Counted from the first letter of the stretch, positions 1-9,787 are shown. The stretch: 64,000 bases of DNA from Streptomyces sp. YPW6 (GCF_018866325.1 NZ_CP076457.1:5305001-5369000); one strand, 5' to 3'. A program made the numbers and translations. The notes: a model not told the origin generated them from the sequence alone.

Positions 1-110
1 TCGTGCCCGTAGGAGGGGCGGTCGCGGCGGGCCGCGGCCCGCCGCTCCAGCTCCGCGAGTGTCGTCCCGGCCGCGCGGGCCGTGCCTGCCGTCTCGGTGG
101 ACGAGGTCAT
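1..110 (-). CDS. ABC transporter ATP-binding protein, N-terminal fragment (runs off the window)
   Basis: Only the first 36 codons are inside the window. The ATG at 110 overlaps the TGA of the upstream permease (ATGA), and AGGAG lies about 7 bases before it, so translational coupling is likely. The visible peptide (starting MTSSTETAGTARAAGTTLAE, then a charged Arg/Ala stretch) shows no Walker motif yet. The ATPase call is an inference from position: two FtsX-type permeases directly upstream need an ATPase partner, and in Streptomyces the three are often one operon. Confidence 0.6.
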   Translation of the reverse strand, partial: MTSSTETAGTARAAGTTLAELERRAAARRDRPSYGH

Positions 111-2974
111 CGGGAGTCTCCTGCCCTGAGTTCGGTGATCGATCCGCGGCGGCTCGCCCACCACGCCTGAACGCCCGCGACCGCGGCGGTGAGTGCCACC
201 ACCCCGGCGGCCGGCAGTACCAGCGACCAGAGGTCGGCGCGGACCGCGACGGGGCTCGTGTCCGATCCGGCGACGCCCGCGAGCGCCAGCGGCACCAGGT
301 CGACGCCGGGGGAGAGCAGGACGATGGCCGCCCAGCCGGTGAGCAGCCCGCCGCCCGCCGCCAGCAGCGCCTGCGGTGTCGCCTCGAAGGCCAGCAGCCG
401 CCGCCCCTGCCCGGTGGTGAGCCCCATCGTCCGCAGCCGCGCCAGCAGCGTTCTGCGCTCAGGCGCGGTCCGGAGCAGCGACAGCAGAACGGCCAGCAGC
501 GCGTATCCGGCACCCGCCGCGACGGCCGCCAGGTAGATCCGCTGGGCCCCCGCCTGCATCGGGGTGTCGACGTACCGCGCGCGCTCCTCGGACCGCAGCT
601 GTACGTCGAACTCCCCGCCCGCCCCGTTGGCCGCCGCGCGCAGCTCCTTCGGGTCGGGGGCGCCGGTGAGCAGCAGCGTGGTGGGCGCCCGCTGCTCCAG
701 CGAGGCGGAGTCGACGATCAGGAAGTTCGAGGTGGTGAGCGACGCCACCCGCTCGACGGTCCCGACCACCCGGACCGAGAAGTTCCCGGACAGCGTGTCG
801 AGCGCGTGCGTCTGCCGGCCCAGCCGGGCCGCCACCGCCGGGGAGGCGATGACCGGCAGCACACGCTCCGGGCCGGACTCCGCGCCCTCGGACGCCGCCG
901 CGGAGCCGGTCGCCCTCAGCAGGCCGCCGGGGAAGGCCGGCACCCCGGTCGTGCGGGCCAGCCGGGTGTACGAGGCCGGGTCGACGCCCACCAGGGTCAT
1001 CGCCCTCGCCCCGGTGGCGGTGCCGCCACCGGGGTCCGCGGCCGGACCCGTGACCGCACCCCCGCCCTCGGTACCCCTGCCGTCCGCACCGCCGTCACCG
1101 GCCGCCGCCGTCGGCAGGGCCACGCCGAACTCGACCCGCAGCGGGGCCGCGCTCCGTACCCCGTCCAGGTCCCGGACCGTACGGACCAACGCGTCGGGCA
1201 GCGTCGCCCGTTCGCTTGCGCCGCTGACCCGTGCGTCCGCGCCGACGGTCGTCAGCGCCGCGTCGTCCCGCGCGTCCCCGATCCCGGCGACGACCGAGCC
1301 GCCGAACGCCGCCGTGGCCAGCGCCAGCAGCAGGGCCAGCAGCGGCAGTGCGCCGCCGGCCGAGGAACGGCCGGCCCGGGCCAGCGCCAGGAAGCCGATG
1401 GCCCCGCGCAGCCGGGCCACGGGGCGCGCGGCGAGCCGCAGGGGCAGCGGATGGAGGCGGACCAGCACCAGCGCCGCGATCAGCGCCACCAGCACGGGTG
1501 CCGCGCTGACCAGCAGATCGGTGCCGCCGGACGTGCCGCGACGGCGCAGCGCCGTCACCGCGCCCACCGCCAGGACGAGCAGGGTCAGTTCGGCGACGGT
1601 CCGCCGACGCGAGGGCCGGGCATCCACCATGTCCTCGCGAGCGCCGTGCAGGGCCGGCCGGATGTGCTGGAGCGTCGTCCGCAGAGGCAGTGCGACACAC
1701 ACCAGAAGCCCCACGCCCGCCGCTGCCAGCGCTGCCGGCAGCCACCGGGCCTCGCCCACGGCGAGTACCGCGAGGAGGAGTCCGAGCGCGCTCGCGGGCA
1801 CCACGGTCACCGCCGTCTCCGCGAGCAGCCGGCCGCCGATGCCGCGCAGCGAGCCGCCGCGCGAACGCATCAGCGCCAGTTCGTCCTTGCGGCGGGAGGC
1901 GATCAGCGCACCCGCCATCACCAGGACGACGGCGGCCACGGAGCCGATACCGAGGGCGGCGACGGCGATCACCGCCGCGATCGCGTCCCGCATCCGCGCG
2001 TTGGCCTCCACGATGTGGCCGAGCCCGGTGAGGACCGCCGCGGTGTCCCCGGCGATCGCCCGCACCTCCAGCAGCCCGGGGCCGCTCTCCAGCGAGTCGA
2101 TGACCGATGCCAGCCGGGAGCCGTCCGGCCCGGTGAGGGCCGTGGCGTCGGGCGGGAACCGCCAGAACAGCGACGGGTCGGTGGCGGTGGTCAGGAGCGC
2201 GGGGCCGGCGTCCTCGGCCAGCAGGACGGTCCCGGTCCAGTAGTTCTGCGGGAACGGGCTCTCCGGGTCCGGGATCAGGGACGGGGAGCGCACCAGCGGA
2301 TCGGCGGACCAGTAGCCGCCGAGCGGGTCCCGGGGGGCGACGACACCGGTGATGGTCACCGTCAGCGGGCCCCCGACCGCGGTGGGCACCCGCAGGACCG
2401 AGCCGGTCTTCATGTTCAGCGCGGCCGCGGTCTCCTCGGTGACCGTGCCCTGCACCGCACGCGAGGCGGAGGTGACCTCGGCGGGCGTCACCGGCCAGGC
2501 GCCCGAGACCAGCCGGGCGTGCTTCTCCAGCCCCGTCTGCGCCGCGTACGAGAGCCGCGGCGGCACCGCGTCGGGCCTCGGCAGCCACGGCTCGGTCGCG
2601 AGCACCGGCTTCGTGGTGCGCACGCCGTACGCCACGTCCGACGTGTCCACGCGCAGCGGCGCGGGCAGCGCCTCGACGAGCGCGCCCCCGATCCGCTTCA
2701 GCTCGGGGCTCCGCACCCCGGCCTCCCGCTCCTCCCGCGACAGTTCGAGTCCCGGCTGCGGCCGGATGACCTCCACGGCGCTGCGTCCCGGGTCGGCCAG
2801 CCGGATGTCGTGGCGCAGCCCCTTCGTCTCGTACGCGTCCACGGCCCGGGGGAACGCCGCGGCGAGGAACGCCGTCACCAGCACCAGCACCGCGAGGGCC
2901 AGGGCCGTGCCGGGTGCGCTGCGCAGCCGGGTCCGTATCCAGGGGGCACTCGCCGCCCGCTTGCCGTCACGCAT
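107..2974 (-). CDS. FtsX-like ABC transporter permease (955 aa)
   Basis: This is an integral membrane permease of the FtsX/MacB type, expected to pair with an ATPase for export or for mechanotransmission at the membrane. A first membrane helix lies near residues 23-41. A central cluster of hydrophobic helices includes the cytoplasmic motif ELALMRSRGGS, which is characteristic of FtsX domains. A C-terminal set of three to four helices contains LARLRTMGL. Large extracytoplasmic regions separate these blocks. The ATG at 2974 sits one base after the stop of the larger permease upstream, and the stop overlaps the start of the next gene, so the three form one operon. The substrate cannot be read from the sequence; lipid, lipoprotein or peptide export are the usual roles of the family. 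Confidence 0.85.
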   Translation of the reverse strand: MRDGKRAASAPWIRTRLRSAPGTALALAVLVLVTAFLAAAFPRAVDAYETKGLRHDIRLADPGRSAVEVIRPQPGLELSREEREAGVRSPELKRIGGALVEALPAPLRVDTSDVAYGVRTTKPVLATEPWLPRPDAVPPRLSYAAQTGLEKHARLVSGAWPVTPAEVTSASRAVQGTVTEETAAALNMKTGSVLRVPTAVGGPLTVTITGVVAPRDPLGGYWSADPLVRSPSLIPDPESPFPQNYWTGTVLLAEDAGPALLTTATDPSLFWRFPPDATALTGPDGSRLASVIDSLESGPGLLEVRAIAGDTAAVLTGLGHIVEANARMRDAIAAVIAVAALGIGSVAAVVLVMAGALIASRRKDELALMRSRGGSLRGIGGRLLAETAVTVVPASALGLLLAVLAVGEARWLPAALAAAGVGLLVCVALPLRTTLQHIRPALHGAREDMVDARPSRRRTVAELTLLVLAVGAVTALRRRGTSGGTDLLVSAAPVLVALIAALVLVRLHPLPLRLAARPVARLRGAIGFLALARAGRSSAGGALPLLALLLALATAAFGGSVVAGIGDARDDAALTTVGADARVSGASERATLPDALVRTVRDLDGVRSAAPLRVEFGVALPTAAAGDGGADGRGTEGGGAVTGPAADPGGGTATGARAMTLVGVDPASYTRLARTTGVPAFPGGLLRATGSAAASEGAESGPERVLPVIASPAVAARLGRQTHALDTLSGNFSVRVVGTVERVASLTTSNFLIVDSASLEQRAPTTLLLTGAPDPKELRAAANGAGGEFDVQLRSEERARYVDTPMQAGAQRIYLAAVAAGAGYALLAVLLSLLRTAPERRTLLARLRTMGLTTGQGRRLLAFEATPQALLAAGGGLLTGWAAIVLLSPGVDLVPLALAGVAGSDTSPVAVRADLWSLVLPAAGVVALTAAVAGVQAWWASRRGSITELRAGDSR

Positions 2975-2975
2975 G

Positions 2976-5900
2976 TCAGTGGTCCCCCTGGTGGCGCAGT
3001 GTGACCGCCGGGTCCCCGCGGCGCAGCGCCATCGTCGCGACGATCACGAGCGGCAGCGCGGCGACCCCGGCCAGCAGTGCGGCGACCTGCCCTGCGGGCA
3101 GCTCGACCAGCACCGGCGGAACAGGCCGGTCCGCCTGCCCGGTCAGGACGATGAGCGGGACGACGGCCCGGGTCAGCACCGTGCCGATACCGAGCCCGAT
3201 CAGCAGGGCGAGAGCGATCAGCACGCCCTGTTCGGCGGCGATCATCCGGGCCAGCTGGCGACGCGGGGCGCCGAGCGCCCGCAACACGCCGAGCTCCGCC
3301 GCCCGTTCGCGCCGGGAGGCGGAGACGCTGACCGCGAAGCCGACCGCCGCCAGCGCCGCGGCGACCACCGCGACGGCAGGCAGCGCCGACTGCGGCCCCG
3401 CGCCCAGCGGGTCGTCCACCAGCCGCTGGGCGGTCTCGGCCCGGACCAGCACCTGGCCGGGGTCGGTGTCCGGCAGCGCGCGCAGGGCTGCGGCGACCTT
3501 CGGGGCGTCGCCGGGGGCGGCGCTCAGCCACCACTCGGTCGCCTCGATCGTGGCCGTCGTCCGCCGGGACAGGACCTCGGTGACGGCCTTGAGGTCCAGC
3601 AGCAGCGCGCCCCCGCTCTGCGCCGGGTCCGCGGCGCCGGACAGCTCGGCGGCCCCGGTGGTCGGCAGTCTGCGCACCGACTCCACCAGGGTCACCCGGA
3701 CGGTGTTCCCGGCCAGGGTCAGGTCGATCTCGTCACCCAGCCGCGCGTTCGCGCTCTTCAGATAGGCGTCCGTCGCGACCGCCCTGAGCGGCCCGGCCTT
3801 CGGCCGGCCGGCGGAGATCCGCAGCGTGCTGGTGGTCTGCTCCCAGGAGTCCTCGCTGCTCACGCCGGTGTCGTAGGTGAAGTCCGGCAGCCCCGACGAC
3901 TCGTTGGGCACCGGCGTCGTGCCGGGCCGGCTGTCACCGCGGTCGGTGAGCGTCATCGACGCCTCCCAGCGCACCGTTCCGGAGACCGGCACCGGGCGTT
4001 CCGGGCCTTCGGGGGCTTCGGATGCTTCTGAGCCTTCGGAGGGTTCGGAGCCCTCGGGGTCGTCGGGGGAGCCGGAGCTCTCGGGGGCGTCGGGGGAGCC
4101 GGAGCTCTCGGGGTCGTCGGGGGAGCCGGAGCCCTCGGGGGAGCCGGAGCCCGAGCCGGACGCTCGGTCGTCGCCCGTGCCCGTGACCGCGCGTACGGCG
4201 CTCACCGAGACCCGGCGCTTCTCCGCCCGGCCGTACGGCGGTTCGTCGTCCACCTCCATGCCGGTCACGGCCAGACCGCCCGCCCCCGACACCGGGAACG
4301 ACACCGGGACCGGGCGGCCGTCCACGGGCACCGGGCCGGCCAGGAACCGGTAGGGGAGGCCGTAGCGGTCCTCCAGGAGCACCGTGACCACCGGCGGCGA
4401 CGCCCCGGGAGCGGGCTCGGAGCCCTTCGCCGACACCGTGGTGATCCGTAGCTCCATCGTCACCCGGGTGGCGCCCTTCGGGAGGACCAGCCCGGGGCGC
4501 GGGGCCGGATCCGGGGCGATGGCGTCGAACACCTGGCGCGGGCTCCTGCCGGCGAGGTCGGAGCGCATCAGCATGTCCTCGTCCGCGTGGGCGGTGTCCA
4601 GGGCGAGGATCTCGGCCGTGCGCCCCCCGGAGGCCTCCACCGTCGTGCGGTGGGCGGGCGCCGCCTGCCGCACCCCGTCCAGCCCGCCGTAGATCCCGGC
4701 CGCCGCCGGACCGCTGCCGTGCCCGCCCACCAGCCGGACCGAGGCACCGGAGCCGAAGTCGGCCTGGTCGGACTGCGAACGGTTCCACGAGGCGCTCTGC
4801 CCGATCGCCAGCATGCCCATCGCCACCGACAGGACCAGCAGCAGCACCGGACCCGCGCCGCGCAGCGGACGGCGGCTGAACTGCCAGCCGGCCAGGGCCG
4901 CGGGCAGCCCCCGGCCCTTGGCCGCACGCCGCTCGACGAGCTTCGCGGCGGGCGGCAGCAGCCGCAGCGTGAGGACCGTTCCGGCGAGCAGCGCCAGGGC
5001 GGGCGCGGTGACCAGCAAGGGGTCGATGCCGAGGTCGCCCGCCCGGTCGCCGGTGAGCGCACCGCCGCCCGCCTGCCGGTCCAGTTGCCAGTACGCCACC
5101 CCCGCGATCAGCAGCAGCCCGAGGTCGGCGCCCGCCCGCACCGGCCCCGGCAGCGACGCGGCCCGGGTCCGGCGCCCACCCGTGCCGGCCGTCAGCGACG
5201 GCGCCACCACCGCCAGGGCACAGGCCAGCGCGACGGCCGCGGAGACCAGCCACACGGTTCCGGTCGCGGCCGCGCCGACGTCGAGACCGATCCGGGACAG
5301 GGCGCCGCGCTCGGCCAGCAGTCCGGTCAGCGGCCCCGCGAGCAACGGGGCGGCCACCGCGGCGGGCACGGCCAGCAGGAGCGCCTCGATCGCGGCGAAC
5401 GAGGTGATCCGGCTCCGCGAACCGCCCCGGGCCCGCAGCAGTTCGCGCTCGCCGTCCCGCTCGCTGTTCAGCAGCCGGGCCACGAGCAGCAGGGCGTACG
5501 CGGCGAGCAGCACCAGCTGCACCGCGACGATCATCAGCGTGGAGCGGGAGACCAGCAGCGCCCGGTCGAGCTGGTCGAGCACGGTCGGCAGCGACATGCG
5601 CACGGTGACGCCCGAGGCGAACACCGGCGCCGCCGCCAGCGCCTTCGGGGCGCCCGCCGACGCGTCCCGCAGCCCGTCCATGGAACCGGTGGTCAGCGTG
5701 GCGTAGTCGGCGGCCGCCAGCCAGGAGGTCTGCCCGTCGCCGAGCGCGCCCGAGGCGAGGACCGAGGGGTCGGTGAGCAGCGGGCCGTACGTCGTGAAGG
5801 CGAGCTTGCGCACCCCGCGCCCGCCGAGGGGGTCCAGCTGCCAGTACGGGTCGGACCGGTCGGCGGCCTCGTAGACACCGGTGACCAGGACCCGCTGCTT

Positions 5901-6455
5901 CCTGTCGTCGTGCAGCCGGTCGGTGACGGTGACCCGCGCGCCCGGCTCCAGCTTCAGCGCCTCGGCGGCGACGACGGGCAGCGCGACCTGCACGGGCCCG
6001 GTGCCGTCGGACGCGGCGGGTGCCCGGCCGTCCGTGATCCGCACCCGGTCGGGGTCGAGGGCGGCGAAGTGGGTGAGGTCCGGTTCGCCGCGCCGGGCGG
6101 CCGGATCCTGGAGGCGTCGCGGCAGCGCGTACGACCCTGAACTCTCCAGCTTCCCCACGGTCACGGGCAGCCCGTCGAACGCGTCGCGGGAGGCCTCGCG
6201 GACGGCCTCGTCGGCCTCCGCGCGCTGCTCGTGGTCCACCGAGGCGGACACGGTCAGGGCGGCGGAAGGGGCCGACCGGTGGGTGAGGGTGTGGCGCAGG
6301 GCCGCGTCCCCCACGGAACCGGAGAACGCGGTGAGCGCGGCCAGGACGGAGGTGGTCAGCAGGACGGCGAGGACGGCCGCGGAGAGCAGCAGACGATGAG
6401 CCCGCACCCGTAGAAGGACGAAACCCGTCACCTGATCCCCCAGCCCCGGAAACAC
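2976..6455 (-). CDS. Large FtsX-like ABC transporter permease (1159 aa)
   Basis: This is the first gene of the permease operon. An N-terminal membrane helix (about residues 23-45) is followed by a long extracytoplasmic region, a middle helix cluster with LLRARGGSRSRI, and a C-terminal FtsX domain with ELGVLRALGAPRRQL and two to three helices. This two-domain architecture matches the large MacB-like permeases of actinomycetes. The second extracytoplasmic region holds a Ser/Pro/Glu-rich low-complexity stretch encoded at about 4000-4160, with three 9-residue repeats (SGSPDDPES type). The ATG start at 6455 is the upstream-most one that leaves the amphipathic N-terminus intact; I saw no strong ribosome site before it. 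The partner is the 955-residue permease one base downstream. Substrate unknown. Confidence 0.85.
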   Translation of the reverse strand: MFPGLGDQVTGFVLLRVRAHRLLLSAAVLAVLLTTSVLAALTAFSGSVGDAALRHTLTHRSAPSAALTVSASVDHEQRAEADEAVREASRDAFDGLPVTVGKLESSGSYALPRRLQDPAARRGEPDLTHFAALDPDRVRITDGRAPAASDGTGPVQVALPVVAAEALKLEPGARVTVTDRLHDDRKQRVLVTGVYEAADRSDPYWQLDPLGGRGVRKLAFTTYGPLLTDPSVLASGALGDGQTSWLAAADYATLTTGSMDGLRDASAGAPKALAAAPVFASGVTVRMSLPTVLDQLDRALLVSRSTLMIVAVQLVLLAAYALLLVARLLNSERDGERELLRARGGSRSRITSFAAIEALLLAVPAAVAAPLLAGPLTGLLAERGALSRIGLDVGAAATGTVWLVSAAVALACALAVVAPSLTAGTGGRRTRAASLPGPVRAGADLGLLLIAGVAYWQLDRQAGGGALTGDRAGDLGIDPLLVTAPALALLAGTVLTLRLLPPAAKLVERRAAKGRGLPAALAGWQFSRRPLRGAGPVLLLVLSVAMGMLAIGQSASWNRSQSDQADFGSGASVRLVGGHGSGPAAAGIYGGLDGVRQAAPAHRTTVEASGGRTAEILALDTAHADEDMLMRSDLAGRSPRQVFDAIAPDPAPRPGLVLPKGATRVTMELRITTVSAKGSEPAPGASPPVVTVLLEDRYGLPYRFLAGPVPVDGRPVPVSFPVSGAGGLAVTGMEVDDEPPYGRAEKRRVSVSAVRAVTGTGDDRASGSGSGSPEGSGSPDDPESSGSPDAPESSGSPDDPEGSEPSEGSEASEAPEGPERPVPVSGTVRWEASMTLTDRGDSRPGTTPVPNESSGLPDFTYDTGVSSEDSWEQTTSTLRISAGRPKAGPLRAVATDAYLKSANARLGDEIDLTLAGNTVRVTLVESVRRLPTTGAAELSGAADPAQSGGALLLDLKAVTEVLSRRTTATIEATEWWLSAAPGDAPKVAAALRALPDTDPGQVLVRAETAQRLVDDPLGAGPQSALPAVAVVAAALAAVGFAVSVSASRRERAAELGVLRALGAPRRQLARMIAAEQGVLIALALLIGLGIGTVLTRAVVPLIVLTGQADRPVPPVLVELPAGQVAALLAGVAALPLVIVATMALRRGDPAVTLRHQGDH
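4062..4142. repeat. 27-bp coding tandem repeat, 3 units
   Basis: Three units start at 4062, 4089 and 4116 within the large permease gene, each beginning GTCGGGGGAGCCGGAG. On the minus strand they encode 9-residue Ser-Gly-Ser-Pro-Asp-(Asp/Ala)-Pro-Glu-(Ser/Gly) units in an extracytoplasmic linker. The spacing keeps the reading frame, so copy number can change without breaking the gene. Confidence 0.8.
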
Positions 6456-6585
6456 CGCACGCGCACGCCCCCCGGCGTACCGGTGATGCTTTCAGAGGCG
6501 CCAGGGTTTCGGTAACCGCTTACCGGCGGACCTTGATCCGATCGTGATCGTTATCCGGAGGTGGAGCGCCGCATTCCGGAGGCGA

Positions 6586-6990
6586 TCAGTCCGCGGTGTT
6601 GACCATCGAGGCGGCCGCGTACGTGAGGTAGTCCCACAGCTGCCGCTCGTGCTCGGGCGCGAGCCCCAGCTCGTCCAGCGCGACCCGCATATGGGCGAGC
6701 CAGGCGTCATGGGCCGCCCGGTCCACCCGGAACGGCGCGTGCCGCATCCGCAGCCGCGGGTGGCCCCGGTGGTCGCTGTAGGTGCGGGGACCGCCCCAGT
6801 ACTGCATCAGGAACAGCGCGAAGCGCTCCTCGGCCGGGCCCAGATCCTCCTCCGGATACATCGGCCGCAGCAGTTCGTCGCCCGCCACGCCTTCGTAGAA
6901 GCGGTGGACCAGGCGCCGGAAGGTCGCCTCGCCCCCGACCTGCTCGTAGAAGGTCTGCTCCTGAAGCGTGTCGCGCGGAATCTCAGTCAC
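6586..6990 (-). CDS. Group II truncated haemoglobin (134 aa)
   Basis: A cytoplasmic haem protein of the TrHbO type, which binds oxygen and is usually linked to oxygen delivery, redox sensing or stress. It shows the short 2-on-2 globin pattern: FYEQVGG near the N-terminus, RRLVHRFYEGV with the B10 Tyr, LMQYWGGP in the CD/E region, HPRLRMRHAPF with the proximal His at residue 84, and AHDAWLAH with the G8 Trp at 97. Length 134 is normal for the family. The GTG at 6990 (VTEIPRDTLQ) is chosen because the conserved fold starts directly after it; the open frame extends further upstream but is not globin-like. It is divergent from the methyltransferase gene. Confidence 0.93.
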   Translation of the reverse strand: MTEIPRDTLQEQTFYEQVGGEATFRRLVHRFYEGVAGDELLRPMYPEEDLGPAEERFALFLMQYWGGPRTYSDHRGHPRLRMRHAPFRVDRAAHDAWLAHMRVALDELGLAPEHERQLWDYLTYAAASMVNTAD

Positions 6991-7123
6991 CCGTCCATGG
7001 TCGCAGACACGCCGCCCGAGGTCAGCGGTCCTAGGACCAACGACCGGGACCGGCCGCGGGCTGACCGGGACCGGCCGCACGCTCCCTCTCGCCCGCACGC
7101 CCCCGGCGCAGGACAGTGGAGAC

Positions 7124-8128
7124 ATGGGTGCACACCGGCAGGGCCCCTCCCCGTCCGCCCCCGACGCCGAGGCCGACGCGGCGAGGGACGCCCTGGTGCG
7201 GGAGATCGTCGCGCGGGGCGGACTCACCGATCCCGCCTGGCGCACCGCTTTCGCCGAGGTGCCCCGCCACCTGTTCGTACCGTTCTTCTACGTCCACGGA
7301 ATCGGGGGCTACGAACGCCTCGGGGCCGCGGACCCCGACCCCGGGCGGCGTTCCCGCTGGCTGGACGGGGTGTACGCGGACGGGGCGCTGGCCACCATGC
7401 TCAAGGACGGCGAACTGGTCTCGTCCTCCAGCCAGCCGTCCCTGATGGCCCTGATGCTCGACGCCCTCGACGTGGCGGACGGAGACACGGTCCTGGAGAT
7501 CGGCACGGGACCCGGCTACAACGCGGCGCTTCTCGCCCACCGGCTCGGCGACCCCGCTGTGACCAGCGTCGATCTGGACCCCGAGATCACGGATTCGGCC
7601 CGCTGCCACCTGGCGGCGGCCGGCTACCACCCGACGGTGATCACGGGCGACGGGGCCCTGGGCTGCCCGTCGCGCGCTCCGTACGACCGGATCATCGCGA
7701 CCTGCACCCTGCCCTCCGTGCCGCGGAGCTGGCCGGAGCAGTGCCGCCCGGGGGCGTTGATCCTCGCACCGCTCGCCACCGGCCTGGTCCTGCTGGAGGT
7801 CCGCGCGACGGCGCACGGCCCGCGCGCCGAGGGGCATTTCCTGCACACTCCGGCGTACTTCGTGCCCCTGCGTGGGGCGCTGCCGCTGCCCGACAGGCTG
7901 CCGCACCTCGGCGGACTGCCGCGCCGGGTGGCCGGGGACGACCTGTTCCGGTTCCTTCTGACCCTGACCGCGGGCACCCTGGACCCGCACGAGGCCCTCT
8001 CCCTCTGGGAGCGCGAGGGGCGCCCGCAGCGGGAGAGGTACGGCATCACGGTCGGCCGGGGCCGTCAGTGGGCCTGGCTCGACGACCCGCAGGGCCCCTA
8101 CACCTGGCCGCTCGCCGCCGACAGGTGA
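7124..8128 (+). CDS. Protein-L-isoaspartate O-methyltransferase-like protein (334 aa)
   Basis: A SAM-dependent methyltransferase of the PCMT family, which methylates isoaspartyl residues in damaged proteins. In Streptomyces, long paralogues like this one can instead modify peptides. Residues 30-60 (RGGLTDPAWRTAFAEVPRHL, then FVPFFY) match the PCMT N-terminus. SSSQPSLMALML (100-111) corresponds to the substrate loop, and VLEIGTGPGY (123-132) is SAM motif I. The C-terminal 120 residues extend beyond the classical 210-residue enzyme, as in many actinobacterial homologues. The ATG at 7124 has GGAG four bases upstream. The gene converges on the FHA gene and shares a hairpin with it. Confidence 0.85.
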   Translation: MGAHRQGPSPSAPDAEADAARDALVREIVARGGLTDPAWRTAFAEVPRHLFVPFFYVHGIGGYERLGAADPDPGRRSRWLDGVYADGALATMLKDGELVSSSSQPSLMALMLDALDVADGDTVLEIGTGPGYNAALLAHRLGDPAVTSVDLDPEITDSARCHLAAAGYHPTVITGDGALGCPSRAPYDRIIATCTLPSVPRSWPEQCRPGALILAPLATGLVLLEVRATAHGPRAEGHFLHTPAYFVPLRGALPLPDRLPHLGGLPRRVAGDDLFRFLLTLTAGTLDPHEALSLWEREGRPQRERYGITVGRGRQWAWLDDPQGPYTWPLAADR

Positions 8129-8150
8129 GCGGCGGGCGGCGGCGGTGCGC

Positions 8151-8182
8151 ACTGAGACCGCCGCCCGCCCGGCGGTCTCAGT
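8151..8182. terminator. Bidirectional hairpin between the PCMT-like and FHA genes
   Basis: Perfect 12-bp arms ACTGAGACCGCC (8151-8162) and GGCGGTCTCAGT (8171-8182) surround an 8-base loop. The second arm includes the stop codon of the FHA gene (8178-8180). The hairpin sits between convergent genes and can serve both. There is no T-run, as is usual in Streptomyces. Confidence 0.8.
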
Positions 8183-9701
8183 CCCGGCGGACCGTGATCG
8201 TCGTCCAGGCCCCGACGTGCACCTGGTCACCGTCCTGGAGCGGCACGGGGACGTACGGCTGGATCGGTTCCTCGGCGCCGTTCAGCGTGGTGCCGTTGGT
8301 GGAGTTCTGGTCGACGACAGCCCAGCCGCCGTCGGGCTGCTGCACGAGCACGGCGTGCTGGTGCGAGACGCCCGGGTCCTCCGGGGGCACCGACAGGTCG
8401 ACGTCGGGGGACTCGCCGGTGCTCTGCCGGCGGCGCCCGATGGTGACCTGGCTGCCGGTGAGCGGAAGACGCTGCTCCGGGGAGTACGCGGGCAGGTTCA
8501 GCCCGGTCGCCTCGGGGCCGCTGCGCTGCATCATCGCGAGGAAGTACGCACGGTCCGGGGCGATCACGGCGGTCCAGGTGGCGGCCTGCTGCGGCCGGCC
8601 CTGGCCGGGCACTCCGTGCGGCTGACCCTGGTCGTACCCCTGGTCCTGCCCGTGCGGCCGGTCCTGTCCCGGGGTGCCGTGCCCCTGGCCCGGTCGGCCC
8701 TGATCCTGATGGGGGCCCGGCTGCTGGAACTGCTGGGGCGGCTGAGGCGGCTGTGCCTGGGAGGGCGGCGGCAGCATCCAGTCGTCCTCGCCGTCGGTGT
8801 GCCCCGACGGCTGCGGTGGCGCGGGCGGCGCCGACTGGTGCTGCGGCGCGAAGGGCGAGGCCTGCTGGGGCTCGAACGGCGACCGGGCGGACTGCGGGGG
8901 CTCGAATGGAGACGGGGCCGACTGCCGGGGCTCGAACGGCGAACGCGTCGACGGCGGGCCCTGCTGCTGGAACGAGGACGGCGGCGCGCCCTGCTGGAAC
9001 GACTGCGGGGGCCCGCCCTGGCCGTCGTTCCGCTGCGGGCCGTCGCTTCCCTGCGGACCGTTCTGCTCGGGCGTGAGCGGCTCGGCGGGACGGTTCATCT
9101 GTGAGGGCCGCGAGCCCTGGTAGTCGAACGCGTCACGCTGCTGCGGGGCGCCCGGGCCACCGGGACCGCCCTGCGCACCCGGGCCCGGCTGACCGCCGGG
9201 GCCGTGCTGTCCGCCGGGGCCGTGCTGTCCGCCGGGGCCGCCTGGGCCGCCGGGGCCGGGCGGTCCACCGGGACCACCAAGACCACCGGGCCCGTGCTGT
9301 CCGCCGGGACCACCGGGACCGGGCTGTCCGCCGGGGCCCTGCGCCTGGAAGCCGGGCGGCAGGTTGAGACCGGGCGGCGGGCCGCTGGGCATGCTGTGCT
9401 GCGGGGCCAGCGGGGTGTAGGAGGTCGCCGTGTTGGTGAGGAAGTTCCAGCGGCACTCCTCGCAGAACGGCGCCATCGCCTCACGCGGCGTACGGCACTG
9501 CGGGCACAGCTCCGCCTGCATGGTGGGCTGACCGCCACCGGTGCCGGAGTCCGGCTGCGGGTAGCCGTAACCGGGCGCGGGCGGCGGAGGGGGCGGCGGG
9601 GGCACCGCGCCCGCGGGTGCGCCGCCGGGCGTCATGCGGTGTCCGCAGACCTCGCACCAGTCCTCGGAATCCGACTGGTGTCCGTTCGGGCAGGTCGGCA
9701 T
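8178..9701 (-). CDS. Zinc-ribbon and FHA domain protein (507 aa)
   Basis: A phosphothreonine-binding reader protein. Two four-cysteine ribbons lie at the N-terminus (Cys4, Cys16/Cys19 with His8 nearby, and Cys66/69/80/83). A long Gly/Pro/Gln-rich disordered region (about residues 90-395, with GPGGQHGPGG-type repeats) follows. The last 100 residues form an FHA domain with GRRR, SHQHAVL and NSTNGT, the residues that bind pThr. The ATG at 9701 has GGGGGAAG upstream. It is the last gene of the kinase operon, 86 bases after the VWA gene. By position it is the likely phospho-dependent adaptor or target of the PknG-type kinase; its partners are unknown. It differs from GarA in lacking a short N-terminal phosphorylation peptide. 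Confidence 0.88.
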   Translation of the reverse strand: MPTCPNGHQSDSEDWCEVCGHRMTPGGAPAGAVPPPPPPPPAPGYGYPQPDSGTGGGQPTMQAELCPQCRTPREAMAPFCEECRWNFLTNTATSYTPLAPQHSMPSGPPPGLNLPPGFQAQGPGGQPGPGGPGGQHGPGGLGGPGGPPGPGGPGGPGGQHGPGGQHGPGGQPGPGAQGGPGGPGAPQQRDAFDYQGSRPSQMNRPAEPLTPEQNGPQGSDGPQRNDGQGGPPQSFQQGAPPSSFQQQGPPSTRSPFEPRQSAPSPFEPPQSARSPFEPQQASPFAPQHQSAPPAPPQPSGHTDGEDDWMLPPPSQAQPPQPPQQFQQPGPHQDQGRPGQGHGTPGQDRPHGQDQGYDQGQPHGVPGQGRPQQAATWTAVIAPDRAYFLAMMQRSGPEATGLNLPAYSPEQRLPLTGSQVTIGRRRQSTGESPDVDLSVPPEDPGVSHQHAVLVQQPDGGWAVVDQNSTNGTTLNGAEEPIQPYVPVPLQDGDQVHVGAWTTITVRRD

Positions 9702-9787
9702 GTCGGCGCTTCCCCCTCTCCTCTTCCGGCCGCGGGGGCCGCATGCTGTCGGTCGCGGCGCCTTGACCGCGAGGTGATCGCTCGGTG

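Noticed and set aside
59..3004. Very long plus-strand open frame opposite the FtsX-type permease
   Set aside because: Arg/Gln/Gly-rich translation with no domain; a by-product of GC-rich codon bias on the real minus-strand gene.
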